Counted from the first letter of the stretch, positions 1-8,061 are shown. The stretch is DNA of 33,711 bases from Paractinoplanes toevensis (GCF_018332695.1 NZ_BOQN01000160.1:1-33711), one strand, 5' to 3'. A program made the numbers and translations. The notes: generated from the letters alone by a model not told the origin.

Positions 1-1
1 C

Positions 2-148
2 ATCCTCCACCGAGCCCTCGGCGTCGAGGACCTCACCGAATTGGTCACCGACTCCAACGGCCAGCTCGACGTCCAACGCAAAACCTGCTGCCTGGCCTTC
101 ACCCTGCCCAAGCCCAAGGTTTGCAGCGGCTGCTGCATCAAGAATTAA
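2..148 (+). CDS. FhuF-type ferric reductase, C-terminal end (partial)
   Basis: Only the last 48 codons are in the window; the 5' part lies to the left. The fragment ends with the motif CC-x10-C-x2-C (two adjacent Cys, then Cys-Ser-Gly-Cys) followed by CIKN and a TAA stop. This is the C-terminal [2Fe-2S] binding signature of the FhuF family (known: FhuF-type proteins reduce ferric iron from hydroxamate siderophores in the cytoplasm). Most family members end soon after the last Cys, as here. One extra Cys directly follows the motif. The stop is followed by a strong hairpin shared with the convergent aldo/keto reductase. The family call rests on the cysteine motif alone, since the rest of the protein cannot be seen. 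Confidence 0.7.
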   Translation: MLHRALGVEDLTELVTDSNGQLDVQRKTCCLAFTLPKPKVCSGCCIKN

Positions 149-208
149 ACGTACGGGCGTCGAAAGTCCCGGATTACCGGCCCGGCGCCGTCGTGGGTCA
201 CCCCCGGT

Positions 209-240
209 GCTCGGCCGCCGGGCGGGCCCGGCGGCCGAGC
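209..240. terminator. Bidirectional terminator hairpin between fhuF-like and aldo/keto reductase genes
   Basis: A perfect 15-bp inverted repeat (arms 209-223 and 226-240) leaves only GG at the centre, so the real loop is probably CGGG. It sits 6 nt beyond the stop of the minus-strand reductase and about 60 nt beyond the plus-strand stop at 148. There is a short A-run on the plus side (AGAAAATC) but no long U-tract in either direction, as is usual for high-GC actinobacteria. Confidence 0.7.
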
Positions 241-246
241 AGAAAA

Positions 247-1227
247 TCAGTACCGGGTGCCCGCCGGGTCGGGCAGAGCGTCCAGTTCGCCCAGGTCCGC
301 GTCGCGCAGCGTCAGGTCGGCGGCGCCCGCGTTGTCGGCCAGGTACTTCGGGGTCTTCGTGCCCGGGATCGGGATCACGTACTGACCCTGCGCCAGCACC
401 CAGGCCAGCGCCACCCGGGCCGGGGTGACCCCGAGCCGTTCCGCGATCGCCCGCACCCGTTCGACGATCGCCTGGTTAGCGGCGAGCGCCTCCTCCTGGA
501 AGCGCGGCAGCCGCCGGCGGAAGTCGTCCTCCGGCACGTCGTCCAGGGACGCGAAGCGCCCGGCCAGGAAGCCCCGGCCGAGCGGCGAGAACGGCAGGAA
601 CGCGATACCCTGCTGCTCGCAGTACGGCACCACCTCGGCCAGCGCGTCCCGCGTCCACAGCGACAGCTCCGACTGCACCGAGGCCACCGGGTGCACGGCC
701 TGCGCCCGCTTGATCTCCTCGACGCTCACCTCGGACAGCCCGATCGCCCGGGCCTTTCCGGCCGCCACAGCCTCGGCCATCGCACCCCAGGACTCCTCGA
801 TCGGCACCTCGTCGTCGACCCGGTGCAGCTGGTAGAGGTCGACGTGATCGGTCCGCAAACGCCGCAGGCTGTCGTCGATCGACGTACGGATGTATTCCGG
901 TCTGCCGTTCTTGACCGCGCCCGGCGAATTCTTGCTCGGCGCGCCGCCCTGCGCGCTGACCAGGCCGACCTTGGTGGCCAGCACGGCCCGCTCGCGGTAG
1001 CCGCCAGTGGCCAGGGCCTGGCCGACCAGCTCCTCGTTGGTGTGCGGCCCGTAGACGTCGGCCGTGTCGATCAGCGTCATCCCGAGGTCGATCGCCTCGT
1101 GGATGACCGCGATCGAGGTCGCGTCGTCCCGCTCGGCGGCCATGTCGTAGGCGTGCGTCATGCCCATGCAGCCCAGCCCGATGACGCCCACCTCGGGCCC
1201 GCCGCTGCCCAGTGTCGTCTTGCGCAT
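247..1227 (-). CDS. Aldo/keto reductase
   Basis: A 326-residue NADPH-dependent aldo/keto reductase with a (beta/alpha)8 barrel fold. The catalytic tetrad is visible: Asp54 and Tyr59 in LIDTADVYG, Lys86 in VLATKVG and His135 in LYQLHRVD. The N-terminal GLGCMGMT and the late IPIPGTK segment, which contributes to the cofactor-phosphate site, are typical of the AKR13-like/pyridoxal reductase-like bacterial group. The start was set at 1227 because GGGGAGG lies 4 nt upstream; an in-frame extension to 1266 has no comparable ribosome binding site. The gene is monocistronic between a convergent neighbour on the left and a divergent one on the right. The substrate cannot be inferred from sequence. Confidence 0.93.
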   Translation of the reverse strand: MRKTTLGSGGPEVGVIGLGCMGMTHAYDMAAERDDATSIAVIHEAIDLGMTLIDTADVYGPHTNEELVGQALATGGYRERAVLATKVGLVSAQGGAPSKNSPGAVKNGRPEYIRTSIDDSLRRLRTDHVDLYQLHRVDDEVPIEESWGAMAEAVAAGKARAIGLSEVSVEEIKRAQAVHPVASVQSELSLWTRDALAEVVPYCEQQGIAFLPFSPLGRGFLAGRFASLDDVPEDDFRRRLPRFQEEALAANQAIVERVRAIAERLGVTPARVALAWVLAQGQYVIPIPGTKTPKYLADNAGAADLTLRDADLGELDALPDPAGTRY

Positions 1228-1297
1228 GTGCCTCCCCTTTCGGTCCCGCATAGCTAACCGCTCCATTACCCAGGTAATTTTTGCCTAAGGTCCCGGT

Positions 1298-1825
1298 ATG
1301 GGGTTGGGTTGGCGCGAGGGCGCCGTGACGGTCTCCGGCCTACTGGTTCTGGCCAGCGCCTTCCTTCCCTGGTGGGCGGTCGGCGTGCAGGTGCGCGACG
1401 CGAGCGGCACCCACGTCGAGACCTATTTCGGTTCGGCCTGGCAGATGTCGTCCCGGTGGTCCGCCGCCGTGCTGATCGCGTTCGGCGCGGCCGCGGTGTG
1501 GCTGACCTGGCGGCTCATCCGGGGCCGGGTCGCGTGGCCGGTCTGGGGAGTGCTGCTGGCCGCGGTCGCCTTCTCGGTGTTCCTCACCCTCGACCAGCGC
1601 GACGCCTCCGAGGAGTGGCTGTCGGCGCCGACGATCCAGCTCAACACCGGGCCGGACCCGGACCCGGCCGGTTCACTGGCGGCGGCCTGGATGCAGCGGG
1701 ACGACCTGAACGCGTACGTCAGCGACGGCCTGAACATCGGCGTCACCTGGGGTTTCTGGACCGGCTTCACCGCCATCATCCTGACCGGGATCTCCCTCGC
1801 TCTGGCCGGCCCGCGCGGATCTTAG
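1298..1825 (+). CDS. Four-helix integral membrane protein of unknown function
   Basis: A 175-residue hydrophobic protein with four predicted transmembrane segments at about residues 10-30, 53-72, 78-98 and 150-172. A roughly 50-residue polar loop between helices 3 and 4 contains GPDPDPAGS. The N-terminus MGLGWREG is short. A first helix ending in a Trp pair (FLPWW) is common in small actinobacterial Trp-rich membrane proteins, but I recognise no named family. It is divergent from the aldo/keto reductase with about 70 bp between the starts. There is no clear Shine-Dalgarno sequence before the ATG, so the message may be leaderless or nearly so. Confidence 0.7.
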   Translation: MGLGWREGAVTVSGLLVLASAFLPWWAVGVQVRDASGTHVETYFGSAWQMSSRWSAAVLIAFGAAAVWLTWRLIRGRVAWPVWGVLLAAVAFSVFLTLDQRDASEEWLSAPTIQLNTGPDPDPAGSLAAAWMQRDDLNAYVSDGLNIGVTWGFWTGFTAIILTGISLALAGPRGS

Positions 1826-1957
1826 GACAGGCGCCGCCGCCGCGCGGACCCTTCACGGGAATTGGCCGTATTTGCCAGATCTTCCGGTCTTTCGTCACTT
1901 CTAGTCAGGACGTTTGCCTGTGTCCGATACGCGAGGTTTGTCGGGAGAATTGGTTAA

Positions 1958-2042
1958 CCCCGGATGTTGGCACCTGCACCCTTCGAGCGAAGGTTGGACC
2001 ACGGTCGACGGCTTGTCGATCGGCATTTGTCAACATCCGGGG
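1958..2042 (+). promoter_or_regulatory. Nested-stem element: possible three-way-junction leader RNA upstream of the glycine-rich protein gene
   Basis: The outer arms 1958-1972 (CCCCGGATGTTGGCA) and 2028-2042 (TGTCAACATCCGGGG) pair over 15 bp with one G-U. Inside lie two further hairpins: CCTTC-GAGC-GAAGG (1980-1993) and CGGTCGAC-GGCTT-GTCGATCG (2002-2022, 8 bp with one G-U). Both non-Watson-Crick pairs are G-U only when read as plus-strand RNA and would be A-C mismatches on the minus strand. The whole thing ends 104 nt before the start at 2147. I do not recognise a known riboswitch class. A promoter-like sequence overlaps the right arm, so a DNA operator is the alternative. Confidence 0.5.
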
Positions 2043-2058
2043 CCCTACGCCGTATTAT
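2030..2058 (+). promoter_or_regulatory. Candidate promoter for the glycine-rich protein gene
   Basis: TCAACA (2030-2035) and TATTAT (2053-2058) are separated by 17 bp and match the sigma-70/HrdB consensus at 4/6 and 5/6 positions. Transcription would begin near 2066 and give a leader of about 80 nt. The -35 box lies inside the right arm of the 1958-2042 inverted repeat. Use of this promoter would exclude that element from the transcript, so the two readings compete. Confidence 0.45.
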
Positions 2059-2146
2059 GCCTGTTTCGTGGTTCGTGTCTCCTTGATCCCTTTCGCGTTT
2101 AGTCTGATGGTTACGGACAGCGATGCCGGGATGGTGGGAATCAGGG

Positions 2147-4564
2147 ATGCGGGACCTACGTCGAGACGACCGGCGCGGCCGGAGGATGCGGCTGGGCGCC
2201 GCGGCGATCGGTGCCGCGGTCGCCGGGGTCGCGTTCGGAACGCCGGCCACGGCCGGCCGGCCCACCTCCGTCACCCCCGGCAGCCGGGTCTTCGCGACTC
2301 CGGGCGGCCCGTACTCCTACCAGGTTCCGCCCGGCGTCACGACGGTCTACGTCCACGTCGTCGGCGGTAGCGGCGGCAACGGACCCAAGCCCGGCGGCCG
2401 CGGTGCCGTCGTGGACGGACCCCTGCCCGTCACGCCCGGCAGCACCCTGCACGTCTTCGTCGGTGGCAACGGTCCAGGCCCGTCCACCGACCGGGCGCTG
2501 GCCGGCGGTTTCAACGGCGGCGGCCGGGCCAACGGCGAACTCGCCGCCGGCGGAGGCGGCGCCTCCGACATCCGAGCCGACGCCACCGACCTCGGCTCGC
2601 GGATCGTGGTGGCAGCCGGCGGCGGAGGCGGCGGCCAGGCCGCGGGCGGCGACGCCGGGCACGCCGGATCCCGGAACAGGTGCGGTTCCCCGGCGGCGGC
2701 CAAGCCCGGCGCGCTGAGCGCGGGCGGCACCGGCGGCACCGATCCGTGCGACGGCGAACGGGCGGTCGACGGCACCCCCGGCACGTTCGGCGCAGGCGGC
2801 ACCGGCGGACACCGAACCGACCAGAACAACGGCGGCGGCGGAGGTGGCGGCTGGTACGGCGGCGGCGGGGGCGGGGGCGGCTGGTACGGCGGAGGAGGAG
2901 GCGGCGCGTACGGCGGCGGCGCAGGCGGATCGAGCCTGGTGCCGGCGGGCGGCACGGTCGGCCTCGACATGACCGGCACGCCGCAGGTGCGGATCAGCGT
3001 GCCGGTGGTCACCGCGGAGTTCTCCCCGCCGCGGGTCCGCGCACAGACCGCGGCCTACCTCCAGCTCGACATCACCCGGCCGGGCGCCCACGGTGCGCTG
3101 AGCGGCGTGGCCTACCGGCTCGAGCTGCCGGCCGGGCTGGCCATCTCCGGAACGGCGACCAGCGACTGCGGCGGCCACCTCACAGCCGACTCCGGCGACT
3201 CGGCGGTGCAGCTGTCCGGCGGCCGGCTAGCCATCGGCGTCACCAGCTGCCGGGTGTCGGTGCCGGTGACATCGGTTACCGCCGGGACCTATCGACTCAG
3301 GGGCGCATCGTTGAGCGGCGTCCGCGCGGTCGCAAACGGCCTCCCACCGAGCGACGGCCCCACCCTCACCGTGACGCGAGCCGGCCAAGCAACCCAACCC
3401 ACCCGCCCATCCGGTGACGCCGCCACCCGACCTTCCGGAGACGCGGCCACCCGCCCGTCCGCTGGCGTGCCCAACCGCCCGTCCGGAGACGCGGCTACCC
3501 GGCCGTCCGGTGGCGCGGTTACTCGGCCGTCCGATGGCGTGCCCGCCCAGTCGTCGGCATCACCGTCGTCGGACGATGCGTCATCGACTAACCAGGCATC
3601 AGCGGACGTCCCGGCCGCTGCCCCCGCGGTCGACATCGCTGCGACTACCGCGGGAACCCCAGGTGTCATCCCAGCCGTCGTCCCGGCCGAGACCCCGGTT
3701 GTTACCGCGGCGGAGGTCCCTACTGCTACTGCGGCGGAGGTCCCGGCCGCCGCAGCGACCGCCCCGGCGGAGATCCCGACAGTCACTCCGGCCGAGGTGC
3801 CAGTCACCACCCCGGCAGTGACCGCGGCAGAAGTGCCGGTCACCACCGCCATGGCCCCGGCAGTGACGACCGCAGAAGTCCCGGCCACCACCCCGGCAGC
3901 GACCACGGCGGAGATCCCAGCCACCAGCCCGGCAGTAAGCACGGCGGTGGCCCCAGCCACCACCCCGGCAGTGACCACGGCAGAGGTCCCAGTCGCCACC
4001 GTTCCGGCGACCACCCCGGCGGTCACGGCGGCAGAAGTGCCGGTCACCACGGCCATGGCCCCGGCAGTGATTCCGGCCGTTGTTCCGGCGGTGATCCCAG
4101 CGGTGGCCCAGGCAGCAGTTCCAGCGGTGGCCCCGGTGGTGATCCCGGCGGCGGCCGCCGGCCAGGTGATCACGTTTCCGCGGCCGGCCGACGTGCAGCT
4201 GTCGGACGGCGCGCGGTCGTTGTCGGCGACGGCATCATCGGGCCTGCCGGTAACCTTCGTCAGTCTGACGCCGGCCGTCTGCACCGTCGCCGGATCGGTG
4301 GTGTCGTTCCACGCCGCGGGTGTGTGCGGGGCGCTGGCCACCCAGAGCGGCGACGCCATCTGGGCCCCGGCCGCGAGCGTGGCCCAGGTCTTCGCGGTGA
4401 ACTCGGGCTCGACGAACTTCCTTTCCGGACAGTCCACCGACATGTCGCTGCTGGGCGACGAGCCGTTGAACCTCGCCCCGACCCTGTGCGGCCTGACCGG
4501 ATCGGTGCTCGGCCTGCTCGGCGTGAAGACCTGCGTCCCGGCATCGGTGACCGCCAAGGAGTGA
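2147..4564 (+). CDS. Secreted glycine-rich protein with Ala/Thr/Pro/Val repeat stalk and Ig-like C-terminal domain
   Basis: An 805-residue exported protein. Residues 1-36 are a signal peptide with an Arg-rich n-region, a hydrophobic core and an ATA cleavage site. Residues about 45-285 form a glycine-rich domain opening with YSYQVPPGVTTVYVHVVGG, typical of bacterial Gly_rich_2-like surface proteins, and ending in poly-Gly runs broken by WYGGG. A beta-rich segment follows (about 285-415). Next come RPSGDAAT-type repeats (about 417-468) and a long low-complexity stalk of AEVPxTTPAVT units (about 498-672). An Ig-like domain (VTFVSLTPAVCTVAGS, about 674-752) and a Cys-containing tail end the protein. 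The start at 2147 has GGTGGGA upstream; 2123 is an in-frame alternative. No LPXTG or membrane anchor is seen, so it is probably released or held by interaction with the wall. Confidence 0.85.
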   Translation: MRDLRRDDRRGRRMRLGAAAIGAAVAGVAFGTPATAGRPTSVTPGSRVFATPGGPYSYQVPPGVTTVYVHVVGGSGGNGPKPGGRGAVVDGPLPVTPGSTLHVFVGGNGPGPSTDRALAGGFNGGGRANGELAAGGGGASDIRADATDLGSRIVVAAGGGGGGQAAGGDAGHAGSRNRCGSPAAAKPGALSAGGTGGTDPCDGERAVDGTPGTFGAGGTGGHRTDQNNGGGGGGGWYGGGGGGGGWYGGGGGGAYGGGAGGSSLVPAGGTVGLDMTGTPQVRISVPVVTAEFSPPRVRAQTAAYLQLDITRPGAHGALSGVAYRLELPAGLAISGTATSDCGGHLTADSGDSAVQLSGGRLAIGVTSCRVSVPVTSVTAGTYRLRGASLSGVRAVANGLPPSDGPTLTVTRAGQATQPTRPSGDAATRPSGDAATRPSAGVPNRPSGDAATRPSGGAVTRPSDGVPAQSSASPSSDDASSTNQASADVPAAAPAVDIAATTAGTPGVIPAVVPAETPVVTAAEVPTATAAEVPAAAATAPAEIPTVTPAEVPVTTPAVTAAEVPVTTAMAPAVTTAEVPATTPAATTAEIPATSPAVSTAVAPATTPAVTTAEVPVATVPATTPAVTAAEVPVTTAMAPAVIPAVVPAVIPAVAQAAVPAVAPVVIPAAAAGQVITFPRPADVQLSDGARSLSATASSGLPVTFVSLTPAVCTVAGSVVSFHAAGVCGALATQSGDAIWAPAASVAQVFAVNSGSTNFLSGQSTDMSLLGDEPLNLAPTLCGLTGSVLGLLGVKTCVPASVTAKE
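3397..4160 (+). repeat. Imperfect coding repeats in the stalk of the glycine-rich protein
   Basis: Two adjacent repeat arrays lie in frame. The first (about 3397-3550) repeats an 8-residue unit close to RPSGDAAT, with GVPN and GAVT variants. The second (about 3600-4160) repeats units of roughly 8-12 residues close to AEVPVTTPAVT. Near-identical longer copies such as VTAAEVPVTTAMAPAV occur twice. Such arrays change length by slippage or recombination, so copy number may vary between strains. Confidence 0.8.
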
Positions 4565-4588
4565 TCGTTCCCCTCACCGAACCGGAGA

Positions 4589-4620
4589 AGCCGGGGCTGC
4601 GTGGAGACGCGGCCCCGGCT
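4589..4620 (+). terminator. Terminator-like hairpin after the glycine-rich protein gene
   Basis: The arms 4589-4602 and 4607-4620 form a 14-bp stem with one U-G pair and a GGAG loop, followed by AATGTT. It begins 24 nt after the stop at 4564 and ends 11 nt before the ATG at 4632. It therefore occupies the place where a ribosome binding site of the next gene would be. Confidence 0.7.
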
Positions 4621-4631
4621 AATGTTCCGGC

Positions 4632-4934
4632 ATGATCGACGACCGGCTGGTCAGGGCCGGCGGATGGCTCCTATTGACGATCGGTGCCATGAGCCTGTGG
4701 CGCGGCATAGACCTGCTGCGCCGCGGCGAGCCCGACGCCGCCGGCCTGCCTGCCCGCTGGGTGCTGGCGCAGGGTGCCGGGCTGACCCTGCTCGGCGCCG
4801 GGAACTCCCTCCGCGGCCCATGGGTCTACCTGTTCCTACCGGCACTCGCGTTGCTACTGACCGGCGAGGTCTACCGCCTCACCAGGTTCCTGAACGACCG
4901 CCGCGCGAAGAAGCAGGACACCCCGCCCGCGTAG
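4632..4934 (+). CDS. Small integral membrane protein of unknown function
   Basis: A 100-residue protein with about three hydrophobic segments (residues 8-26, 42-58 and 62-82), a basic loop WRGIDLLRRGEP between the first two, and a charged tail ending RRAKKQDTPPA. No family is recognised. The ATG at 4632 follows a strong hairpin (4589-4620) by only 11 nt and has no Shine-Dalgarno sequence, so translation would have to be leaderless or depend on a transcript starting inside the hairpin. Hydrophobic pattern and codon bias support a real gene. Expression is uncertain. Confidence 0.6.
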   Translation: MIDDRLVRAGGWLLLTIGAMSLWRGIDLLRRGEPDAAGLPARWVLAQGAGLTLLGAGNSLRGPWVYLFLPALALLLTGEVYRLTRFLNDRRAKKQDTPPA

Positions 4935-5050
4935 ATGCCGAAGCAGAAGCATCACCAGCAGGACGGTCATGAGCGGGGCGCCCGAGACCTTGACGAAGCG
5001 GGCCAGGACCAGCAGCGGCCCGGCCGTAGCGGCCGCGAGGAAACCGGGAG

Positions 5051-5072
5051 GGGGCGGTCTGGCGACCGCCCC
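5051..5072 (-). terminator. Terminator hairpin of the GT-C-like gene
   Basis: A 9-bp perfect stem, GGGGCGGTC (5051-5059) with GACCGCCCC (5064-5072) and a 4-nt loop, lies directly beyond the stop codon (5075-5077) of the minus-strand membrane protein gene. A short pyrimidine-rich stretch follows on the minus strand. Confidence 0.65.
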
Positions 5073-5074
5073 GC

Positions 5075-7063
5075 TCAGCCGATGTCGGGGCCGGTGAGAA
5101 CCGCGTTCGGGTCGTCGACCAGGCTGCGGACGTCCCAGATCCAGGCGCCGCCGGTCCAGGTGGGCTCGAAGCCCAGCAGGTCGATCATGGCGCGCAGCAT
5201 CTCGACGTCGCGGACCTGCGGGGTCAGCATGACCACGCCGGCCTTCCAGTACCGCAGGTCGGCGAGGGTCATCTCGCGACGGGTGTCGGTGATCTCGGGG
5301 ATCGGGTTGCCCTGCCGGATCGAGGCGATGAGGCCGCTGGTGGGCCGCCACGGGGGCGAGAAGATCGCGGTGCGGTCGCTCGGGTTCAGCGGGTTCTGGT
5401 TGGGCAGCAACGCGTACGCCCCGGCGATCCGCATGTCCTGCCCGGTGAGGGCACTCCACCGCAGCGGGTCGGGGTAGCTCGAGTCGGGCAGCGGCAGGGT
5501 CACCACGGTGTGGTTGTCGTCGACGTACTGCTTCCAGGCGCCGGAGGTGACGAACGCGGGCGTGGTCACCATCTGCTTGGTGGCCAGCGGGGTCGGCACG
5601 AGCGGCACCAGCGCCATCGCCACCGCCGTGATCATCGCCACCCGGACCGGGCCGCGAGCGGACGGCTGCGCCTTGACGAGCTCGGTGGCGCGTTGCACGC
5701 CCAGGGCGAGCAGGATGCCGACGGCCGGGGCAATGGCCATGGCCCATCGGGTCGGCACGGCCGAGTTGAGCACCGGAACGCTGTGCAGAACTGCCCAGAT
5801 GCCCGGAACGCCAGTGTTGATCCCGTTGAGGAAAATTCGCGGACCGAGTGACATCGCCCCGAAGAGAAGTGCCACCGCACCGATGGTCACGACCGCCGCG
5901 GAGCGCCGCATCCAGACGATCAGACCGAAGAACAGAATGACCAGTCCCCAGCCGAAGAATGCGTTCTCCTCCTGCGCATTCTGGGAGAGTCGCTCGGCCA
6001 GGACGGAGTTTCCGGCGAGCGAGCGACTCGAATACGACGTGAACGAACCGAGATCAGCTCCGAAGTTCCGGACGAACTGCGGCAGGCCGTGATAGCTCTG
6101 CGGTCCGAAGAACTGAACCGACAGCGGATAGGCCAGCACCGCCAGCGTGACCGAGCCGGCCACGAGCAGGCCGCGCACGAATCCGCGCACCTCACCGGGG
6201 TGGCGCTTACGCCGGACGACCGCCATGACCGCGCAGAAGAAGCCGAGGCCGACCGCGGTCATGAAGAGGATCTCGAGGTTGATGAAGGCCTGCCAGATCA
6301 GCAGGACGGCGAGGATGAGCCCGTTCCGCAGGGCCCGCCCGGACTCTCGCAACCGCAGCGTCCGCCAAATGATCAGCGGGACCAGGAATTGCGAGACGAT
6401 GTTCGGATGACCGCCGGCGTGCGACACCATGCTCGGCGCGAAGGTGCAGAAAAGCGCACCCACCCAGGCGGCCAGCCGAGAACTGACGAACTGGCGGGAA
6501 AGAACGAAATACCACGAGATGCCGGTGAGCGCCAAAGCCAGCGTGAGAAATGCGTTGTACGCCACGTGCGGGCCGAACAGCAGAGTCACCGGAGCCATCG
6601 GCAAGGAAACGGCCAACACCGAGGTGTTGGCCATCATGTTCACCCCATCGGGGTAATTCATGCGATCGGAGAAGAACGGATAGACGCCGTCGGTGAACAC
6701 TCGTGCGCCGTGCGCCAGCATCCACTCAAAGAATGCCTGATCCTGTGGATCGTCGAGCGACTCATGATCAAGATTGAGCCACAACGGTGACGTCAGGTAG
6801 AGGGCTACAGCGATGAATGTCGCTATCGCAAGAACGTCCCGCCAGTTGAGCCAACGCGGCCGGCGGCGCGGGGCAACCGGCTCCTGTTCCTGCTCAGGGG
6901 CGGCTTCGACATCCGGAAGGACGGAGACCGGCGCAGCCGTCTCGACGCCCGCGTCGAGGGCACGTAGCTCCGCGTCCAAGTCCTCGGTGTCGGTCACTTG
7001 ACGCGGCGGCAGAACGTTCCCGCCGGCCGACTGGCCTGTCGAGTCAATACCGGTAATCGTCAT
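5075..7063 (-). CDS. Polytopic membrane protein, GT-C glycosyltransferase-like
   Basis: A 662-residue protein with a roughly 70-residue acidic, proline-rich cytoplasmic N-terminus, a basic stop (RRRPRW) and then about 11-12 hydrophobic segments from residue 75. A C-terminal region of about 130 residues is soluble and probably extracytoplasmic (VTLPLPDSSYPD onward). The loop after helix 1 carries acidic residues (NLDHESLDDPQDQ), where GT-C enzymes have their catalytic Asp. That position and the topology suggest a polyprenyl-phosphate-sugar-dependent glycosyltransferase, but no motif proves activity. Start 7063 (MTITGID) was chosen over 7201 because hydrophilic codon-biased sequence begins there and the longer version reads into the divergent promoter region; neither has a strong ribosome binding site. 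It is divergent from a methyltransferase, and the pair may act on the same envelope glycan or lipid. Confidence 0.75.
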   Translation of the reverse strand: MTITGIDSTGQSAGGNVLPPRQVTDTEDLDAELRALDAGVETAAPVSVLPDVEAAPEQEQEPVAPRRRPRWLNWRDVLAIATFIAVALYLTSPLWLNLDHESLDDPQDQAFFEWMLAHGARVFTDGVYPFFSDRMNYPDGVNMMANTSVLAVSLPMAPVTLLFGPHVAYNAFLTLALALTGISWYFVLSRQFVSSRLAAWVGALFCTFAPSMVSHAGGHPNIVSQFLVPLIIWRTLRLRESGRALRNGLILAVLLIWQAFINLEILFMTAVGLGFFCAVMAVVRRKRHPGEVRGFVRGLLVAGSVTLAVLAYPLSVQFFGPQSYHGLPQFVRNFGADLGSFTSYSSRSLAGNSVLAERLSQNAQEENAFFGWGLVILFFGLIVWMRRSAAVVTIGAVALLFGAMSLGPRIFLNGINTGVPGIWAVLHSVPVLNSAVPTRWAMAIAPAVGILLALGVQRATELVKAQPSARGPVRVAMITAVAMALVPLVPTPLATKQMVTTPAFVTSGAWKQYVDDNHTVVTLPLPDSSYPDPLRWSALTGQDMRIAGAYALLPNQNPLNPSDRTAIFSPPWRPTSGLIASIRQGNPIPEITDTRREMTLADLRYWKAGVVMLTPQVRDVEMLRAMIDLLGFEPTWTGGAWIWDVRSLVDDPNAVLTGPDIG

Positions 7064-7328
7064 AGCATCGGCGAGCCTAACCGAGGTTGGTAACAGTGTT
7101 GTGTCGAGCGGCCGAGGCGTGATCGAGCCGATATGAACGGTGTATTCCGGGTATCCGCAGCCAGCGGCGCATGGACCGCAACGAAGTACGGTACCCGGCA
7201 CGGCTATGTCTCAATCAGGCAAATAATGGGTGGCCGGAGGCGGCTCAACTTTCGGTTCGGCGCGCCGGATGGTTAACTCGTTCGGTCCCGCTGTCAGCTT
7301 CGATCGGCAAGACGAGGGAACCTTACTT

Positions 7329-8042
7329 ATGGCAGACATCACTGGAGACCAGCGGATCCAGTCCGAAGTGCTCGAGGGCCTCGCCACGGCCGTGAACCAC
7401 CGTCGGTGGTTCGTCGAGCTCGCTCTCCCCTACCTCGGCGACAACCCGATCGAGATCGGCAGCGGTCTCGGCGACTACGCCATCGAGTGGGCTGAGCACC
7501 TTCCGCGGTTCACGGCGACCGAAGCCGACCCCGACCGGCTCGTGCTGCTCAAGGAGCGCATGGCCGACTACCCGAACATCGACGTTCGGCAGATGCTGCT
7601 GCCGGCCGCCGACGCCGCGGGTGAGTACAGCGCCGCGGTGTCGTACAACGTGCTGGAGCACATCGAGGACCATGTCGGCGCGCTGCGCAGCATGGCCGAG
7701 CTGGTCCGCCCCGGCGGCCGGATCATCCTGATCGTGCCCGCGTTCATGTTCGCGATGAGCCAGGTCGACATCGCCACCGGCCACATCCGGCGGTACACGA
7801 AGAAGTCGATGCGAGCCGCGATGAGCGAGGCCGGCCTCGAGATCGAGAAACTGCACTACGCCAACGCGCTCGGCCTGATCGGCTACTACGGCGCGACCAG
7901 CATCTTCAAGCTGGCGCCCAAGGAGGGCCCGATGGTCAAGGTGTACGACTCGGTCGTGCTGCCGGTGACCAAGGCCGCCGAGTCGATCGTGAAGCCGCCG
8001 TTCGGCCAGTCGGTCTTCGTGGTGGCGCGCACCTCCGCCTGA
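7329..8042 (+). CDS. Class I SAM-dependent methyltransferase
   Basis: A 237-residue Rossmann-fold methyltransferase. Motif I is IEIGSGLGD (residues 41-49), the acidic end of beta2 is ATEADPDR, and the post-motif segment is SYNVLEHIED, typical of Methyltransf_11/UbiE-like enzymes. LVRPGGRIILIVPA follows. The later RRYTKKSMRAAMSEAGL segment occurs in methyltransferases found beside glycosyltransferases and polyprenol-linked sugar enzymes. The start at 7329 (MADITGD) has GAGGG about 10 nt upstream; the in-frame extension to 7230 lacks similar support and would add an unlike N-terminus. Substrate unknown: a lipid, sugar or small molecule are all possible. A strong terminator follows 19 nt after the stop. 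Confidence 0.88.
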   Translation: MADITGDQRIQSEVLEGLATAVNHRRWFVELALPYLGDNPIEIGSGLGDYAIEWAEHLPRFTATEADPDRLVLLKERMADYPNIDVRQMLLPAADAAGEYSAAVSYNVLEHIEDHVGALRSMAELVRPGGRIILIVPAFMFAMSQVDIATGHIRRYTKKSMRAAMSEAGLEIEKLHYANALGLIGYYGATSIFKLAPKEGPMVKVYDSVVLPVTKAAESIVKPPFGQSVFVVARTSA

Positions 8043-8061
8043 CGTACGCAACGGGACAAAG

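Noticed and set aside
121..1257. A 378-codon plus-strand frame opposite the aldo/keto reductase
   Set aside because: Its translation is Arg/His/Val-rich with no motif. The minus strand has a complete catalytic tetrad and a strong ribosome binding site.
4935..5050. Hydrophobic minus-strand translation (LLVLARFVKVSGAPLMTVLLVMLLL) between the small membrane protein and the GT-C-like gene
   Set aside because: No start codon with a ribosome binding site gives more than 38 residues, it overlaps the plus-strand gene, and it lies behind the terminator at 5051-5072.
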